Positions 17,532 through 26,048 of a stretch of 64,000 bases of DNA are shown piece by piece. The notes below the pieces were generated by a model. The model had not been told where the DNA came from, searched no databases, and saw only the letters and a list, made by a program, of their open reading frames with translations. A program made the position numbers and the translations under genes. Numbering within the stretch: the first letter of the stretch is position 1; the number at the start of each line of letters is the position of its first letter. Origin of the DNA: a virus; IMG/VR virus record IMGVR_UViG_3300041411_000178, positions 124,001-188,000 of that record; one strand, written 5' to 3'.

Positions 17532-20414
17532 ATGATTATTTTGGGTGGGGAACCGCCATTCATCGAAAACCCGGCACCTCGGTTTGGTGAGGTGATCAAG
17601 AAGTTCAACAAACTCACCTACGCCATTCAACTGGCCACCGAAGAATTCAACCGCAACAACGCCGAAAAGCTGGAATCCATCGGTCAGGGTGTGGAAGTGT
17701 TTGTTAACACTGTCTCCATCCCGATTGATGCCCACTTGAACTCCCGTGGTGCGCAACACGGTGAAACCCGGGCGTCGATTGGCCTGAGCAAGAAGGATAA
17801 CTTCCGAACGGCTACCAAGGCCGAACAGATTGCTCTGGCACCGGTGCAAGCCTTCGTGACTCCCGAAGGCGCCAAGGCCTCTCTGGTGGCTAACAACGCG
17901 TCGTTTGTGTTGGCTGACTACCAGTTGAACGACCTGTATCAGTTTGCGTCGTTCTTCTACCCTGACCAGTACCCTATTCCTACGCCTACTCGGGTAGAGC
18001 CGGTGCGCTACTTCGGCGCTAGCAAGAAAACAGGGATGCTGATCAACACGGACCGACTGATCTTCTCGCCGTACTCTGATCCAGCCCAGTATCAGAACCA
18101 GTCGATCTTCAACAGTATGCCGCTGGGTGGTTCCAAGGGGGCAAGGCTGGGAGAGATCACAGGTCTCAGTTCCAACTACCTGACTTCTGCTTGGAACACG
18201 GTAGGTTGCAATGCGTCGGATGGTTCTGCGGTGTTCTTTAAGCCATTGGCTGACAAGAAGATCTACCAGTACAAGAACTCGTTGGGTATGCCGGGTAGCA
18301 ACTTCAACTACCTGATGTATAACCTGTTTGCGGCGACCACTTACAAAGGCTTGGCAGTTTCCAGTTCGTTTGCTGGCACTGTGTTGACGCTGAACCACAA
18401 GTTCTTCTACGTGGCTAACTCGACAACAGACCCAACGTTGGTGGATATCGTAAACAGCTCGTACTTGGCGTTGTTCGATCGCATGGACACGGCGGCGTAT
18501 ACCGCCCCAGCAAACGGCAGTCATTCGATTGACTTGGCTAAGTACGTGAACCTGCCTGCGGGCACTGTCATGACCCTGGCCGGTGGCAGTCACGGTGTTG
18601 TGACCACGCTGTTCTGGAACGTGAAAGACGCTGAGATGTACTTGCACACGGCGGTATCGGTGCAAGTAACGAACGGCTCTGTTTCCCGTAACCTCGTGTT
18701 CAGTTTCATGCAGTCGGTTATTCCAGGCAGTCTGGGTGCTGGCGGTACGGCAACCTTCCGTCAACTCGGTACTCGTACCAAGGACACGTTGGGTGCTGAT
18801 CTGTTGCCAGTGGGCCAATCCAACTGGTTCAAAGACGGTAACCGTTATGACCTGTTGAACCTGGTGCAATATCCAGGCGCTATGTTGTCCTCGGGTGAAA
18901 TGGTGAAAGCCTGCTCTACCAAGAACGGCATGCGGGTTAAGCGTTTCGCCACCACGTACAAAGGCATCAAGGACTTCCTGCTGGCTAACCGCCCTACGGT
19001 AGACCCTAAGCTGGCCGTGCCTGAGATCTATGCACCAAGTCGTCATGCCTGCTTTGGTCTGTTGCCTGAGCGTATTCTGCCGTTTACCAACGGTGGTGGG
19101 CAATCGTCATTCCTGGTGTACGGGGCTAACGCTCGGACCGGTCGTTTCGGCTGGCAAGAATTCGGCTGGGTAGCGGATAGCATTGTCAGCACGCAGAGTG
19201 GGGATGGTACCTTCGGGATCCGTTTGCCTGACTCGATCGACGATAACGAGAACATGGCGGATATGCCTTCTGGTATGTCGGCTTACGTTAACCAGAACAA
19301 CACTGGTGTAGCTACCTCGGCGTTGGTGTTCAACGAAAACAACCACTTTGTCGGTAAGAGCTCTTTCCAGTTCTCTAACCACATCTTGACTGTGGGTGCT
19401 AACGTTGCGCTGGCAATTGGCAGTGTCATGGCAATCAAGGCGGCGAGTGGTAGTGTGATGGCACGTGCTGCTATTGCTAATCCCTTGCAGGATCCTTCGT
19501 ACCGAGCACCGCAGATCCAGGTCTTCGGTTTGACACCGGGTCGTGCGCTGCTGGTGATCAGTGATGGTCTCTGCTATGCCGAAGCGGCTGTGGTGGGTCT
19601 GACAGTTAACGGCTCCACGGCTACCCTGAGCTTTACTCAGACGGGTGGTCTTAAGCTGTATCAGGTGACTGACGGTAATCAACCAGCCATGACGGGCAAC
19701 CGTACTTCGGCATCGGGTGATGACGTCTGGCTGACCTACTCGGACCTGTTGGCAGTGCAAGTAAACGCCAATATCTTCCAGGTAGTGGTAACCCGGGCTT
19801 TTGGTAACGTGTACGGCGACCTCAGCTTTACGGTCAACGACTTTACCACGGCAACGCCTTCGTTTGTTAAAGGCACTGTCAACAAAGCACGGCTGTACCA
19901 ACGAACGGATGCCTTCGACTGTGTTGAGGAAATCTATCCGCCTCTGCTTATTGCAGGTAAAGGTGTTTACCAACATCTCCCAGGCAACGGTCGTTTCGCA
20001 ACATTGATGACTGAAGTAGGTGGGGGTTCTGGTAAGGTCGATCCTTTCAATATCAACGAAGCCGGTTGGGTGCGTTTGCCAGCGGGTGTGCGTGTGGTGT
20101 TGAACGGTCGTACCACGATCCTGGATCGCGACTACGCAGTTAAGGTAGGGACCACCGGTACTTACTACTGCTACCTGCAACGTCTCGGTACTACGCTGAT
20201 TGCGGTGGCTTCCACAGTCGTCCGTCAACCAGCCAACAACGAGGTCCTGTTTGGCATCGTCACAAACGGTATCCTGGTGCTGCAAAAGAACTACATCGTG
20301 ATGGACAGTAAATCCATCAGCGCAACACGACATGGTTCTGCGATTCCTTACTTCGCCGATAACGGTGGACAAGGTGTCAACCAGTTCTTTACCCGTCGAG
20401 ATGTAAAAGCGTAA
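17532..20414 (+). CDS. Tail fibre / receptor-binding-like protein 3, 960 aa
   Basis: The start is the ATG at 17532, seven bases after GGAG; the in-frame GTG at 17526 is too close to the ribosome site. The N-terminus differs from the other two: it has a coiled-coil-like start (GEVIKKFNKLTYAIQLATEEFNRNNAEK) and a long region lacking the APFF/HxH module. The C-terminal domain is related, with GWVRLPAGVRVVLNGRTTILD and an ending HGSAIPYFADNGGQ that corresponds to the SIP..G ends of its neighbours. Last gene of the fibre operon, followed by a strong hairpin. Confidence 0.72.
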   Translation: MIILGGEPPFIENPAPRFGEVIKKFNKLTYAIQLATEEFNRNNAEKLESIGQGVEVFVNTVSIPIDAHLNSRGAQHGETRASIGLSKKDNFRTATKAEQIALAPVQAFVTPEGAKASLVANNASFVLADYQLNDLYQFASFFYPDQYPIPTPTRVEPVRYFGASKKTGMLINTDRLIFSPYSDPAQYQNQSIFNSMPLGGSKGARLGEITGLSSNYLTSAWNTVGCNASDGSAVFFKPLADKKIYQYKNSLGMPGSNFNYLMYNLFAATTYKGLAVSSSFAGTVLTLNHKFFYVANSTTDPTLVDIVNSSYLALFDRMDTAAYTAPANGSHSIDLAKYVNLPAGTVMTLAGGSHGVVTTLFWNVKDAEMYLHTAVSVQVTNGSVSRNLVFSFMQSVIPGSLGAGGTATFRQLGTRTKDTLGADLLPVGQSNWFKDGNRYDLLNLVQYPGAMLSSGEMVKACSTKNGMRVKRFATTYKGIKDFLLANRPTVDPKLAVPEIYAPSRHACFGLLPERILPFTNGGGQSSFLVYGANARTGRFGWQEFGWVADSIVSTQSGDGTFGIRLPDSIDDNENMADMPSGMSAYVNQNNTGVATSALVFNENNHFVGKSSFQFSNHILTVGANVALAIGSVMAIKAASGSVMARAAIANPLQDPSYRAPQIQVFGLTPGRALLVISDGLCYAEAAVVGLTVNGSTATLSFTQTGGLKLYQVTDGNQPAMTGNRTSASGDDVWLTYSDLLAVQVNANIFQVVVTRAFGNVYGDLSFTVNDFTTATPSFVKGTVNKARLYQRTDAFDCVEEIYPPLLIAGKGVYQHLPGNGRFATLMTEVGGGSGKVDPFNINEAGWVRLPAGVRVVLNGRTTILDRDYAVKVGTTGTYYCYLQRLGTTLIAVASTVVRQPANNEVLFGIVTNGILVLQKNYIVMDSKSISATRHGSAIPYFADNGGQGVNQFFTRRDVKA

Positions 20415-20421
20415 ATAACCC

Positions 20422-20455
20422 CTACCCCTAGAGCCTTGCGGGGCTCTAGGGGTAG
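20422..20455. terminator. Bidirectional terminator at convergent junction
   Basis: A 14-bp perfect stem (CTACCCCTAGAGCC / GGCTCTAGGGGTAG, loop TTGCGG) lies between the convergent fibre (+) and spike-like (-) genes. The loop sequence recurs in the terminators at 32634 and 63425. Confidence 0.75.
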
Positions 20456-20463
20456 TAAGGTTG

Positions 20464-21465
20464 CTAACCGCCGCCAACTGGTGGTCCTGTAACGCCGTCG
20501 CCGTTCTCAACGCCAATGTGGCCGTGGATATTAAGACTAACGGTTGCAGTCTGTACATCGGTCAAGCCACGCACAATACCGGAAGAGGTAGAGTTACCCG
20601 TCCGCATGGTGTCGCCCGTCTGGATGTAATCGCCCACTTGAACGAACTCACCTGTCTGGTCGTAGTCGCCAACTTGTGTGGTGTTGCCCGTGTGTTCCCA
20701 GTCGCCTTTCCAGCGAGTCAGTTTAACGTCAGCGTCAAACCGTTCAGCCTGCAACTGAAGCAACTCCGTCTTGATGTTAATCCCTTTAGTCGCAAAGAGA
20801 TTAATCAATTCCGGCATAACCGCAGTGAGGGTCTTCTTGTCAATCTTGAAGATCGCCCCATCTGCGTTGCTGTAGGTAAAAGAGTGGTTGAGTTCATCCC
20901 AAACGATGAAGCCGTTCTCACTACCCCCGAAATGCATCACCCCATCCATCGCATTGATCTGGATGTCAAACGCTACCTTCTCCCCGTTAGCTTGTGACGT
21001 ACGCAACGCCATCAAACCATCACGGGTGGAGATCTTCATCTGATAGCTGTTGTTGATGTCACCTGGTGTGTTCTCGGTAACCTCAGGCGAAGCACTCCAA
21101 TTGTAGAACACCGTCTCCAGACGCATGGTTTCGATGTTAACGCCGTCCAACGTCCAGTACAGCTTGTTCTGACCGGGTACCTGATAGATAGCAACCTTGG
21201 AACCTTCACGCACGTCAGGCGAGCTGGTACGGTTGCTGTCGGTCATGTTCTTCCAGTAAGCCGGCAACACGTTACTGTGCAGCAAGTTACTCTTGACCTG
21301 CTCTCCCTGGGCGTTCACGCTGGTGCGTTCAACCTGTTTTGGGTTAGCACTGATACGACCATCGGCGTTCGGGAACAGACTGGGAATATAAACCAGGATC
21401 TGATCGGTATTGGTATCTTTGGTCGCAGCGACCACACCGATACCAATGCAGTGCATTATGTTCAT
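20464..21465 (-). CDS. Baseplate spike-like protein (gpV/gp5-type C-terminus)
   Basis: 333 residues. The N-terminal part (MNIMHCIGIGVVAATKDTNTD, then QILVYIPSLFPNADGRIS) looks like the small OB-type domain seen at the start of baseplate spikes. The C-terminal 90 residues contain short G/T/D/Q repeats (GDYDQTGEFVQVGDYIQTGD) typical of a triple-stranded beta-helix needle. The end HGHIGVENGDGVTGPPVGG resembles the His-rich, TGxP-ended tip region of gpV/gp5-type spikes. No lysozyme domain is visible. It is probably the membrane-piercing spike or a related baseplate protein. It diverges from the Rad50-like gene with 53 bases between the starts. Confidence 0.65.
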   Translation of the reverse strand: MNIMHCIGIGVVAATKDTNTDQILVYIPSLFPNADGRISANPKQVERTSVNAQGEQVKSNLLHSNVLPAYWKNMTDSNRTSSPDVREGSKVAIYQVPGQNKLYWTLDGVNIETMRLETVFYNWSASPEVTENTPGDINNSYQMKISTRDGLMALRTSQANGEKVAFDIQINAMDGVMHFGGSENGFIVWDELNHSFTYSNADGAIFKIDKKTLTAVMPELINLFATKGINIKTELLQLQAERFDADVKLTRWKGDWEHTGNTTQVGDYDQTGEFVQVGDYIQTGDTMRTGNSTSSGIVRGLTDVQTATVSLNIHGHIGVENGDGVTGPPVGGG

Positions 21466-21518
21466 ACTTGATGTCCTATTCTGTAGACCCTTTCAATTTT
21501 CTTAAAAAGAATTCTGTT

Positions 21519-23984
21519 ATGCTACTTAAATTAATTCTAGAGAACTATGTTCCGCTCTTGAGTAGCAATATTCATAAAGTGGAACTTGATACCGAACATA
21601 TGATCAACCTCTTCATCTCCCTGAACGGTGTAGGTAAGAGTTCGATCCTCAAGGAAATGAATCCACTTCCTCCAGAAAACGGCAACTACAAAAACGGCCG
21701 TAAGTATGTGCAGTGGCGAGTGGGTAGCAAAGTGTACACCATGGACTCGTATACCGGTATTGGTAACGGCCACAGTTTCAAGATCAACGACGGGGACGAA
21801 CTCAACACCAACGGTACGTTCAGCGTACAGAAAGAGTTGTGTGACACTCACTTCGGTTTGGACAACGGGTTGGTTAAAGTCATCAGCGGTATTCGTATTG
21901 CAGATCGACTGTCGGCTATGTCTGCTACACGTCGTAAAGATGTGTTGATGCAGATCTACCCGAACAACACCGATTACGCGTTGGGTGTGTACGGTCGTTT
22001 GAAAACTGCTCGCAATGAATTGAAGGCAGCGATCAAGAACCAGATCGGTCGTTACACCGAAGAGAACCGTAAACTCTCTTACATCAACGAGTGTGGTGTA
22101 GAAGAGTTGGAGCGTCGGGTTAAAGGCGTTGAGGAGGAACTGAAACAGTCGCTCCTACTGCGGGGTAGTCTGGAGTCGGTTAAACTCGATCCGCGCGTGC
22201 AGGCGAAGAAGCTGGAACTTGATCAGCTTTTGGATCAGCTGCTTGCGAATAAGCTCAGTGGCGTGTGGCAGAGCAAACGGGAATACATCGACACCATTGA
22301 ACAGTCTCGTCGTATTCTCGAAGGTTATCGTGATCAGGCCAATGTGTTGCAAGGTGTGATCAGCGAGCACGCGGGTATGTTGGAAGGCTTGGAAGAATTC
22401 CTCAAAGACCCCGATGCCTTCAAGATGCAAACCAAGCACGTTAAGGGAGACATTGCCGAGACATTGATCAAGCTGGAAGTAATCGAACAGGGCTTAAAGC
22501 AATACCCTATCTTTGACGACCCAGAGAGCCCGCTAGAGGGCTTGCCGCAGATCATCCCGGCACTGATGCAGTTTCTTAACCGCGTCACTCCTGCGAGCAC
22601 CAAGGAGCTTACAGGCAACCAGTACAAAGCTTACCAAGTCCGTATGGAGAAGGTGGGTGTTGAACTGAAGAGCTTTACCAATGACCTGTCCAACATGCAG
22701 CATCAATTGTCGCATTATGAGCAGGCTGAAACGGTTGAGTGTCCTGACTGTGCGCATGAGTTCAAGTTGGGGATGACCCCTCAGAAACTGGCGAACCTTA
22801 AATCCAACATTGAGTACTCGATCAAGAAGATTGAGACGTTGGAAAAGGAACGAGATGAACTCCAGGATAAATTGGACAACGACTCGGAATGGTTTGTTTC
22901 GATGAATCAGTTGTTCACCTTTGTCCGTGAGAACAGTCACGTCAGAATCCTGCCTGAGCTGATCAAGCAGTTCGAAGTGGGTCGTTGGGCTACTCACCGT
23001 CTCCAGAACGCTTTGGAGCTCGTAGCACGCAAGTGGGAACTCCAGGGCTACCGTGACACCCTGGCAGAAGAAGAAAAGCTCCTGGATGCACGTATCGCGC
23101 TCCTGGACCGTAATAAGGTGTTGGACGTGGCTATCTACGTTAGCACCACTGAAAAAGAGCTCGTGGAGGTTAACAACAAGATCCTCTTTTACCGAGCCAA
23201 AATTGACGCCCTCAGTAATACCTTGCGGGGCATTCAAACCTATGGGGAAGACTTAAAGCGATTGGAGCAATTGCGGTTCGAGATCTTGCAAGGATTGGAG
23301 TGCGAGGGGAAGGTAAGTTTGCGGGGTGCGGTGGACCATCGCATCAGTGAATTGACCTCGGACAAAGAACACTACATGACCTCGATCATCAAGAGCAAAT
23401 CCCTGACAGCTGTCGTGCAATCCATCTCGGCTGACATCGATCGCTTGAAGCGTCGGTTGACTATCGTTGAAGTGCACATGGACGGTCTGTGCCCTAACAA
23501 GGGTTTGATCGGCAAGTTAATGAGTGACTTCATTACTGCTATCTGTGGCAACATGAATGCGGTGGTTAACAAAATCTGGAATACCCCACTGTACATCAAA
23601 CCGTGCAGCAAAGAGAACGGTGATCTGACGTATCGCTTTCCTGTGGTCAAGGGTGAGAAAGACCCTACGCCGGACGTGTCGGATTGCAGTGGCGGCGAAA
23701 CTGATATTTTAGATTGGGCATTTCGCTTTGTGTTACTGGGGTACCTCAAGTTTCCACTTCCTTTGATTATGGATGAAGTGGGCCCATTCCTGGATGAAAT
23801 CAAACGCGGTAGGTTCTTTAACTTTGTGGAGGAATACACACAGAGCAACGATGCCCGCCAACTGTTCTTGGTGTCCCATTACTTCAATCAACTCGGGGTC
23901 TTCAGAGATCCTAACATTATCGCCTTGCGTTACGAAGGCCTTACCCTGCCGGGCGAGGTTAACCAGCACTCAATAGTAATTTAA
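21519..23984 (+). CDS. Rad50/SbcC-like zinc-hook ATPase (recombination endonuclease subunit)
   Basis: 821 residues from the ATG beginning MLLKLILENYVPLLS. An upstream ATG at 21471 would add 16 residues not typical of the family. Walker A is SLNGVGKSS at residues 34-42, followed by long heptad-rich coiled coils. The zinc hook CPDC is at 408-411 in the middle of the coil, the ABC signature is DCSGGE at 722-727, and Walker B is LIMDE with Asp752-Glu753. All catalytic elements are present, so it should be an active ATPase that tethers and processes DNA ends with an Mre11/SbcD nuclease. That partner is not in the window. The ribosome site is weak (AAAAAGA). Confidence 0.9.
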   Translation: MLLKLILENYVPLLSSNIHKVELDTEHMINLFISLNGVGKSSILKEMNPLPPENGNYKNGRKYVQWRVGSKVYTMDSYTGIGNGHSFKINDGDELNTNGTFSVQKELCDTHFGLDNGLVKVISGIRIADRLSAMSATRRKDVLMQIYPNNTDYALGVYGRLKTARNELKAAIKNQIGRYTEENRKLSYINECGVEELERRVKGVEEELKQSLLLRGSLESVKLDPRVQAKKLELDQLLDQLLANKLSGVWQSKREYIDTIEQSRRILEGYRDQANVLQGVISEHAGMLEGLEEFLKDPDAFKMQTKHVKGDIAETLIKLEVIEQGLKQYPIFDDPESPLEGLPQIIPALMQFLNRVTPASTKELTGNQYKAYQVRMEKVGVELKSFTNDLSNMQHQLSHYEQAETVECPDCAHEFKLGMTPQKLANLKSNIEYSIKKIETLEKERDELQDKLDNDSEWFVSMNQLFTFVRENSHVRILPELIKQFEVGRWATHRLQNALELVARKWELQGYRDTLAEEEKLLDARIALLDRNKVLDVAIYVSTTEKELVEVNNKILFYRAKIDALSNTLRGIQTYGEDLKRLEQLRFEILQGLECEGKVSLRGAVDHRISELTSDKEHYMTSIIKSKSLTAVVQSISADIDRLKRRLTIVEVHMDGLCPNKGLIGKLMSDFITAICGNMNAVVNKIWNTPLYIKPCSKENGDLTYRFPVVKGEKDPTPDVSDCSGGETDILDWAFRFVLLGYLKFPLPLIMDEVGPFLDEIKRGRFFNFVEEYTQSNDARQLFLVSHYFNQLGVFRDPNIIALRYEGLTLPGEVNQHSIVI

Positions 23985-24001
23985 ACCTATATTACTAAGT
24001 G
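23976..24001 (+). promoter_or_regulatory. Early-type promoter, TATATTAC core
   Basis: The core TATATTAC is at 23988-23995 in the context ATTTAAACC-core-TAAGTGG. It is one of eight intergenic copies that fit TTTxANRYC-TAYATTAY-NNNGTG. It stands directly after the Rad50-like stop codon and upstream of the 93-residue gene. Confidence 0.7.
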
Positions 24002-24003
24002 GT

Positions 24004-24029
24004 AGAGATAACGACTTGTTATCTCTTTT
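24004..24029 (+). promoter_or_regulatory. Leader hairpin that mimics the downstream ribosome site
   Basis: A perfect 9-bp stem AGAGATAAC / GTTATCTCT (loop GACTT) is followed by TTTA. The 5' arm is repeated exactly at 24081-24089, where it forms the ribosome-binding region of the next gene. The 3' arm could therefore pair with either copy. It could act as attenuator or translational switch. Confidence 0.5.
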
Positions 24030-24093
24030 AGTTGTATTCGTACTGCAAGGTCCTGTTTATGACAGCCTATTACTTCTGGAAGAGATAACGATC

Positions 24094-24375
24094 ATGCAAA
24101 GCGCACAGATCCCAATTGTACAAAACCTCGACGGTTCCTACACACCCAGCGATCAAGGCATGGGTTTTGCGGTAGTGACCTACAACTACGACATCAGCGG
24201 CAAGACTGCTATCATCAACTTCGCCGGTGTCAACCAGGCGGTCGTCACGTTCGATGAAACCGGCACCATGGTGGTGTCCTACCACATGCTGAACATGATG
24301 GCGTCGGCACAAGACATGGCATCGGTGGAAAACATCTCCCGGTACCTGGCAACCGCTTCTGCTACTCTGCACTGA
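24094..24375 (+). CDS. Small protein of unknown function, 93 aa
   Basis: Starts at the ATG after AGAGATAACGATC; longer in-frame extension into the leader is unlikely because it would cross the promoter and hairpin. The product is MQSAQIPIVQNLDGSYTPSD..., with beta-strand pattern (TAIINFAGVNQAVVTFD) and an amphipathic C-terminal helix. First gene after the 23988 promoter. No family is recognised. Confidence 0.65.
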   Translation: MQSAQIPIVQNLDGSYTPSDQGMGFAVVTYNYDISGKTAIINFAGVNQAVVTFDETGTMVVSYHMLNMMASAQDMASVENISRYLATASATLH

Positions 24376-24382
24376 GTTCCTT

Positions 24383-24853
24383 ATGAATGTATTGAGGTTC
24401 TTCAGTGCGAACCCTGATCAGTTCACGGAACCTTTTGAACCAGTAGTGGCGCGCTTTGCGTTGGCTGGGCAAAAGGTTCTGGTAGAATTGGGGCTCGTTA
24501 AGGATAACGACAGGCTGTACTTCTCGATCGGGAAACGATTGACCAGCGATGGACCGCTAATAATTCTGGACCGGGTGCCTGTGTCATCCGTGTCACAACA
24601 GACGTTTACGGCTCGCCCTGAACGCTGGAATGAAAGTAAGTTGTACGGGCGTGAGTTCTTGCGACATGCCTTTGAACACTTTATTTTGAATTCGCCATTC
24701 TCTGGCTTTATAAGAAAAAATGTGAATCCACTGGATATCACGCTGTTGTTTGCCAACCTAAGGAACATCAGTTCCGACTTAATCAACTTTCAATTGGGTA
24801 TAGGTCATGAAAAAGGACGACGTGATTGTACAGTACAAAGCGTTGGTTCGTGA
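24383..24853 (+). CDS. Unknown protein, 156 aa
   Basis: The product (MNVLRFFSANPDQFTEPFEP...) is basic and mixed alpha/beta, with no motif I recognise. It starts seven bases after the 93-residue gene and its last 47 bases overlap the following gene in another frame. The real C-terminus (LGIGHEKGRRDC...) is therefore encoded by bases that also encode the start of the nucleotidyltransferase-like protein. Expected to be translated from the 23988 promoter transcript. Confidence 0.6.
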   Translation: MNVLRFFSANPDQFTEPFEPVVARFALAGQKVLVELGLVKDNDRLYFSIGKRLTSDGPLIILDRVPVSSVSQQTFTARPERWNESKLYGREFLRHAFEHFILNSPFSGFIRKNVNPLDITLLFANLRNISSDLINFQLGIGHEKGRRDCTVQSVGS

Positions 24854-25244
24854 GCTTGGAGAGAACGCCCACAACGTAGTACTGAGCGCAGGGGCTGCCG
24901 CTGTCATGATGGGCATCCGTGAAGAAACAAATGATTTAGATGTAGACGTGCTGTCCGGTGTATTCAAGTGGGCGGCTACGACCAAAACAGTTTTGAAAGA
25001 AGAAGGGGTCAGCGATCGGGTGCTTTACGCCGAAAGTATTGATCTGCACGTACTGGACGAAGATCGGGGAAGGGTCTGCGTCGAGGGTGTGTGGATCTAT
25101 AGTCCTCGTGAATTGATCCTGCAAAAACGTGCAATGTCCAAGTTCCCTGGTCGTCCTATCGGCAAGTTGGTCCAAGACCAGGTCGAGATCGCCCAGCTGG
25201 AAGCCATGGGAAACTCAACGAAATTCACTGCTAAAGTTGTCTAG
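24807..25244 (+). CDS. Nucleotidyltransferase-like protein A (acidic triad kept)
   Basis: 145 residues. VVLSAGAAAVMMGIREETN followed by DLDVDV (Asp43, Asp45, Asp47) matches the pattern hG[GS]...Dh[DE]h of the nucleotidyltransferase fold; the acidic residues are intact, but the glycine motif reads AGA rather than GS or GG. The following half (SIDLHVLDEDRGRVCVEGVWIYSPRELILQKRAMSK) resembles the part of MNT/AbiEii-type proteins after the active site. It is a paralogue of the next gene. Activity and target are unknown. A DNA-repair, tRNA-modifying or toxin/antitoxin-like role are all possible. Confidence 0.6.
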   Translation: MKKDDVIVQYKALVRELGENAHNVVLSAGAAAVMMGIREETNDLDVDVLSGVFKWAATTKTVLKEEGVSDRVLYAESIDLHVLDEDRGRVCVEGVWIYSPRELILQKRAMSKFPGRPIGKLVQDQVEIAQLEAMGNSTKFTAKVV

Positions 25245-25253
25245 GGAAACACC

Positions 25254-25718
25254 ATGTTTAAACTTGAAGTAGAAGTCTGGCAGGAATCGGAAAATCGCAT
25301 CCTGAAACAACTGGCCGCTCTGAACAGTCTAGGAGTTCCCGCAGATCAAATGTGCGTGGGCGGTAGTTCTGCAATGGTACTGATGCAACTGCGTAACGAC
25401 GCCGGTGATCTGAATGTCTGGGTAGACTCGCCGTATTTCGAGCGTCTGGCCGAAGATTACCAGGTTCTGGTACACCCACTGCGCGATTCAGTGGTTCGTA
25501 TCCCTGACACCAACCTGTGTGTCCGTCGTCGTAACCGTTATTTCAAGAGTCATGCCTTGGAGAACGGCGTGGAAGTGTTCGATGAACTGACGCTCCTGTT
25601 GCAGAAGCGCACCAGCTACATCGATCCAGAAAGACCCATGGCTCAGCGTAAGGATGACTTCCTCGACATCCGCATCCTGAACAACCGGTTGGCCGAACGT
25701 AACAAAGTTGCATCCTGA
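25254..25718 (+). CDS. Nucleotidyltransferase-like protein B (glycine motif kept, acidic motif lost)
   Basis: 154 residues, ten bases after protein A. Residues 34-45 (CVGGSSAMVLMQ) keep the GG-S glycine motif, but the acidic motif reads DLNVWVD, so the second aspartate is replaced by Asn54. The C-terminal half (GVEVFDELTLLLQKRTSYIDPERP) aligns with protein A's SPRELILQKRAMSKFPGRP. This is probably a catalytically dead paralogue or a partner that completes a heterodimeric site. The unit ends in a hairpin terminator. Confidence 0.6.
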   Translation: MFKLEVEVWQESENRILKQLAALNSLGVPADQMCVGGSSAMVLMQLRNDAGDLNVWVDSPYFERLAEDYQVLVHPLRDSVVRIPDTNLCVRRRNRYFKSHALENGVEVFDELTLLLQKRTSYIDPERPMAQRKDDFLDIRILNNRLAERNKVAS

Positions 25719-25720
25719 CT

Positions 25721-25757
25721 GATTAGGCATTGGTGGGTAACTCCCCAGTGCCTAGTC
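25721..25757 (+). terminator. Hairpin terminator
   Basis: A 13-bp stem GATTAGGCATTGG / CCAGTGCCTAGTC (two G-T pairs) is followed by TTATAGCGCATTTTGATTTTT. It ends the 24094-25718 unit. Confidence 0.65.
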
Positions 25758-25791
25758 TTATAGCGCATTTTGATTTTTAAGGATTACAAAT

Positions 25792-26046
25792 ATGTGGGTT
25801 ATTTGGACTGTCTTGGGCTGCATTGCCATCGTCATTGTGAATAACTGGACGTTCATCAACGTTATGATTCATCGTTACCGGTTCCCTGACTTGGGTCCTC
25901 AGGCAACGGTAGACAAGTTGTTAAAAGAAGTCAACGGCTATTTAGCCAGTGACGACGACCTTGTTTATTGCCGTGACTGCGACGGTAAAGTGCCAGGAAC
26001 GAAGGCTGCCATGATCACAGCGATTGTCAAACAAGAAGGATTATAA
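25792..26046 (+). CDS. Small membrane-anchored CxxC protein, 84 aa
   Basis: The N-terminus is a membrane helix (VIWTVLGCIAIVIVNNWTFI), followed by a soluble part with YCRDCDG, a CxxC pair. Ribosome site AAGGA. It is followed after two bases by a second membrane/CxxC protein of similar design, so the two may form a complex with zinc or a disulfide. Family unknown. Confidence 0.65.
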   Translation: MWVIWTVLGCIAIVIVNNWTFINVMIHRYRFPDLGPQATVDKLLKEVNGYLASDDDLVYCRDCDGKVPGTKAAMITAIVKQEGL

Positions 26047-26048
26047 AC

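Noticed and set aside
17517-19103. 528-residue open frame on the minus strand
   Set aside because: Antisense to the third fibre gene; its composition (high R/H/V/Q) is typical of a mirror frame, and no ribosome site is present.
21471-21518. Upstream ATG that would extend the Rad50-like protein by 16 residues
   Set aside because: Family members begin close to the first beta-strand (MLLKLIL...); the extension is low-complexity and crosses the divergent promoter space.
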